A stretch of 24,574 nucleotides of DNA from JBLRWS01 sp047921075 (lineage in GTDB: Bacteria > Bacteroidota > Rhodothermia > Balneolales > Balneolaceae). The notes below the pieces were generated by a model. The model was not told where the DNA came from. It was given only the letters and a program-made list of their open reading frames with translations, and searched no databases. This document shows positions 24,528 to 24,574 of this stretch, piece by piece; the stretch's first letter is position 1, and every line of letters begins with the position of its first letter. The position numbers and the translations under genes were made by a program. The stretch covers positions 1 to 24,574 of the forward strand of contig JBLRWS010000040.1 in NCBI GenBank assembly GCA_047921075.1. Reading direction: 5' to 3'.

Positions 24528-24574
24528 GTGTGCCGTGCATGGCAACCAACTTGGTGGTGAAAGTCCACTGTGGG
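24528..24574 (+). mobile_element. 5' end of a probable group IIC intron, cut by the window edge
   Basis: The segment opens GTGTGCCGTGCATGG, which fits the group II 5' consensus GTGYG and, by my memory of it, matches the first 15 bases of the Oceanobacillus iheyensis group IIC intron at 12 or so places with equal spacing to GCATGG. Farther on, GTGG-TGAAAGT-CCAC forms the stem with a TGARAGT loop that follows the same start in that intron, and an ACTGTG follows. It sits exactly behind a terminator hairpin and T-run, the target preferred by class C introns. Only 47 bases are visible, so the reverse transcriptase ORF and domains V/VI would lie beyond the edge. The sequence match is from memory; no search was possible. 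Confidence 0.65.

Noticed and set aside
24541..24574. A riboswitch aptamer (cobalamin type) at the right edge
   Set aside because: No riboswitch core box is visible, while the GTGTG start, the TGAAAGT loop and the place behind a terminator fit a group II intron better.

Overview
The window looks like a chromosomal segment of a bacterium from the Balneolota/Rhodothermota side of the Bacteroidota-Chlorobiota (FCB) group. This is inferred from gene content, not from a marker tree. The clues are a DUF4296-type lipoprotein, a Bacteroidota-style lycopene cyclase next to a Blh-type beta-carotene dioxygenase, atpD-atpC standing apart from the other ATP synthase genes, a zinc-metalloprotease lipoprotein of the DUF5117/DUF4953 type, weak or absent Shine-Dalgarno signals, and one TAnnTTTG promoter element of the Bacteroidota type. 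Base composition is fairly even, near 50% G+C by eye. I see no tRNA, rRNA or CRISPR array. Genes are closely packed: no gene-free stretch exceeds about 235 bp.

Layout. 5-5082 (minus strand): a short-chain dehydrogenase overlapping a DUF4296 lipoprotein gene, then lycopene cyclase crtY and blh almost touching (carotenoid to retinal), then a secreted M28 peptidase with its own terminator. 5204-7819: coaX (+) converging on an amidase-udk pair (-) that share an ATGA overlap. 8055-12105 (+): a 1006-residue cytosolic P-loop NTPase of unknown function followed 10 bp later by an MscS-family channel; this is the best candidate here for an undescribed system. 12206-17268 (-): a small lipoprotein, a cold-shock protein, valS and rsmB. 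17483-21210 (+): a Na/Pi-cotransporter-type protein, then atpD-atpC ending at a strong bidirectional terminator shared with a TonB-C-like lipoprotein on the minus strand. 21904-24462 (+): a large metzincin-like lipoprotein, again with a strong terminator.

The last 47 bases, directly behind that terminator, look like the 5' end of a group IIC intron. It starts GTGTG, and a GTGG-TGAAAGT-CCAC hairpin follows. Insertion just behind a terminator is the known habit of class C group II introns. The body and reverse transcriptase would lie outside the window.

Most genes are housekeeping: cell wall hydrolysis, CoA synthesis, pyrimidine salvage, valyl-tRNA synthesis, rRNA methylation, ATP synthesis and phosphate handling. 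The accessory interest lies in the retinal pathway (which predicts a rhodopsin elsewhere), the NTPase-MscS pair, the right-edge intron, a perfect CRP-type palindrome upstream of the metalloprotease, and several stop codons embedded in hairpins.
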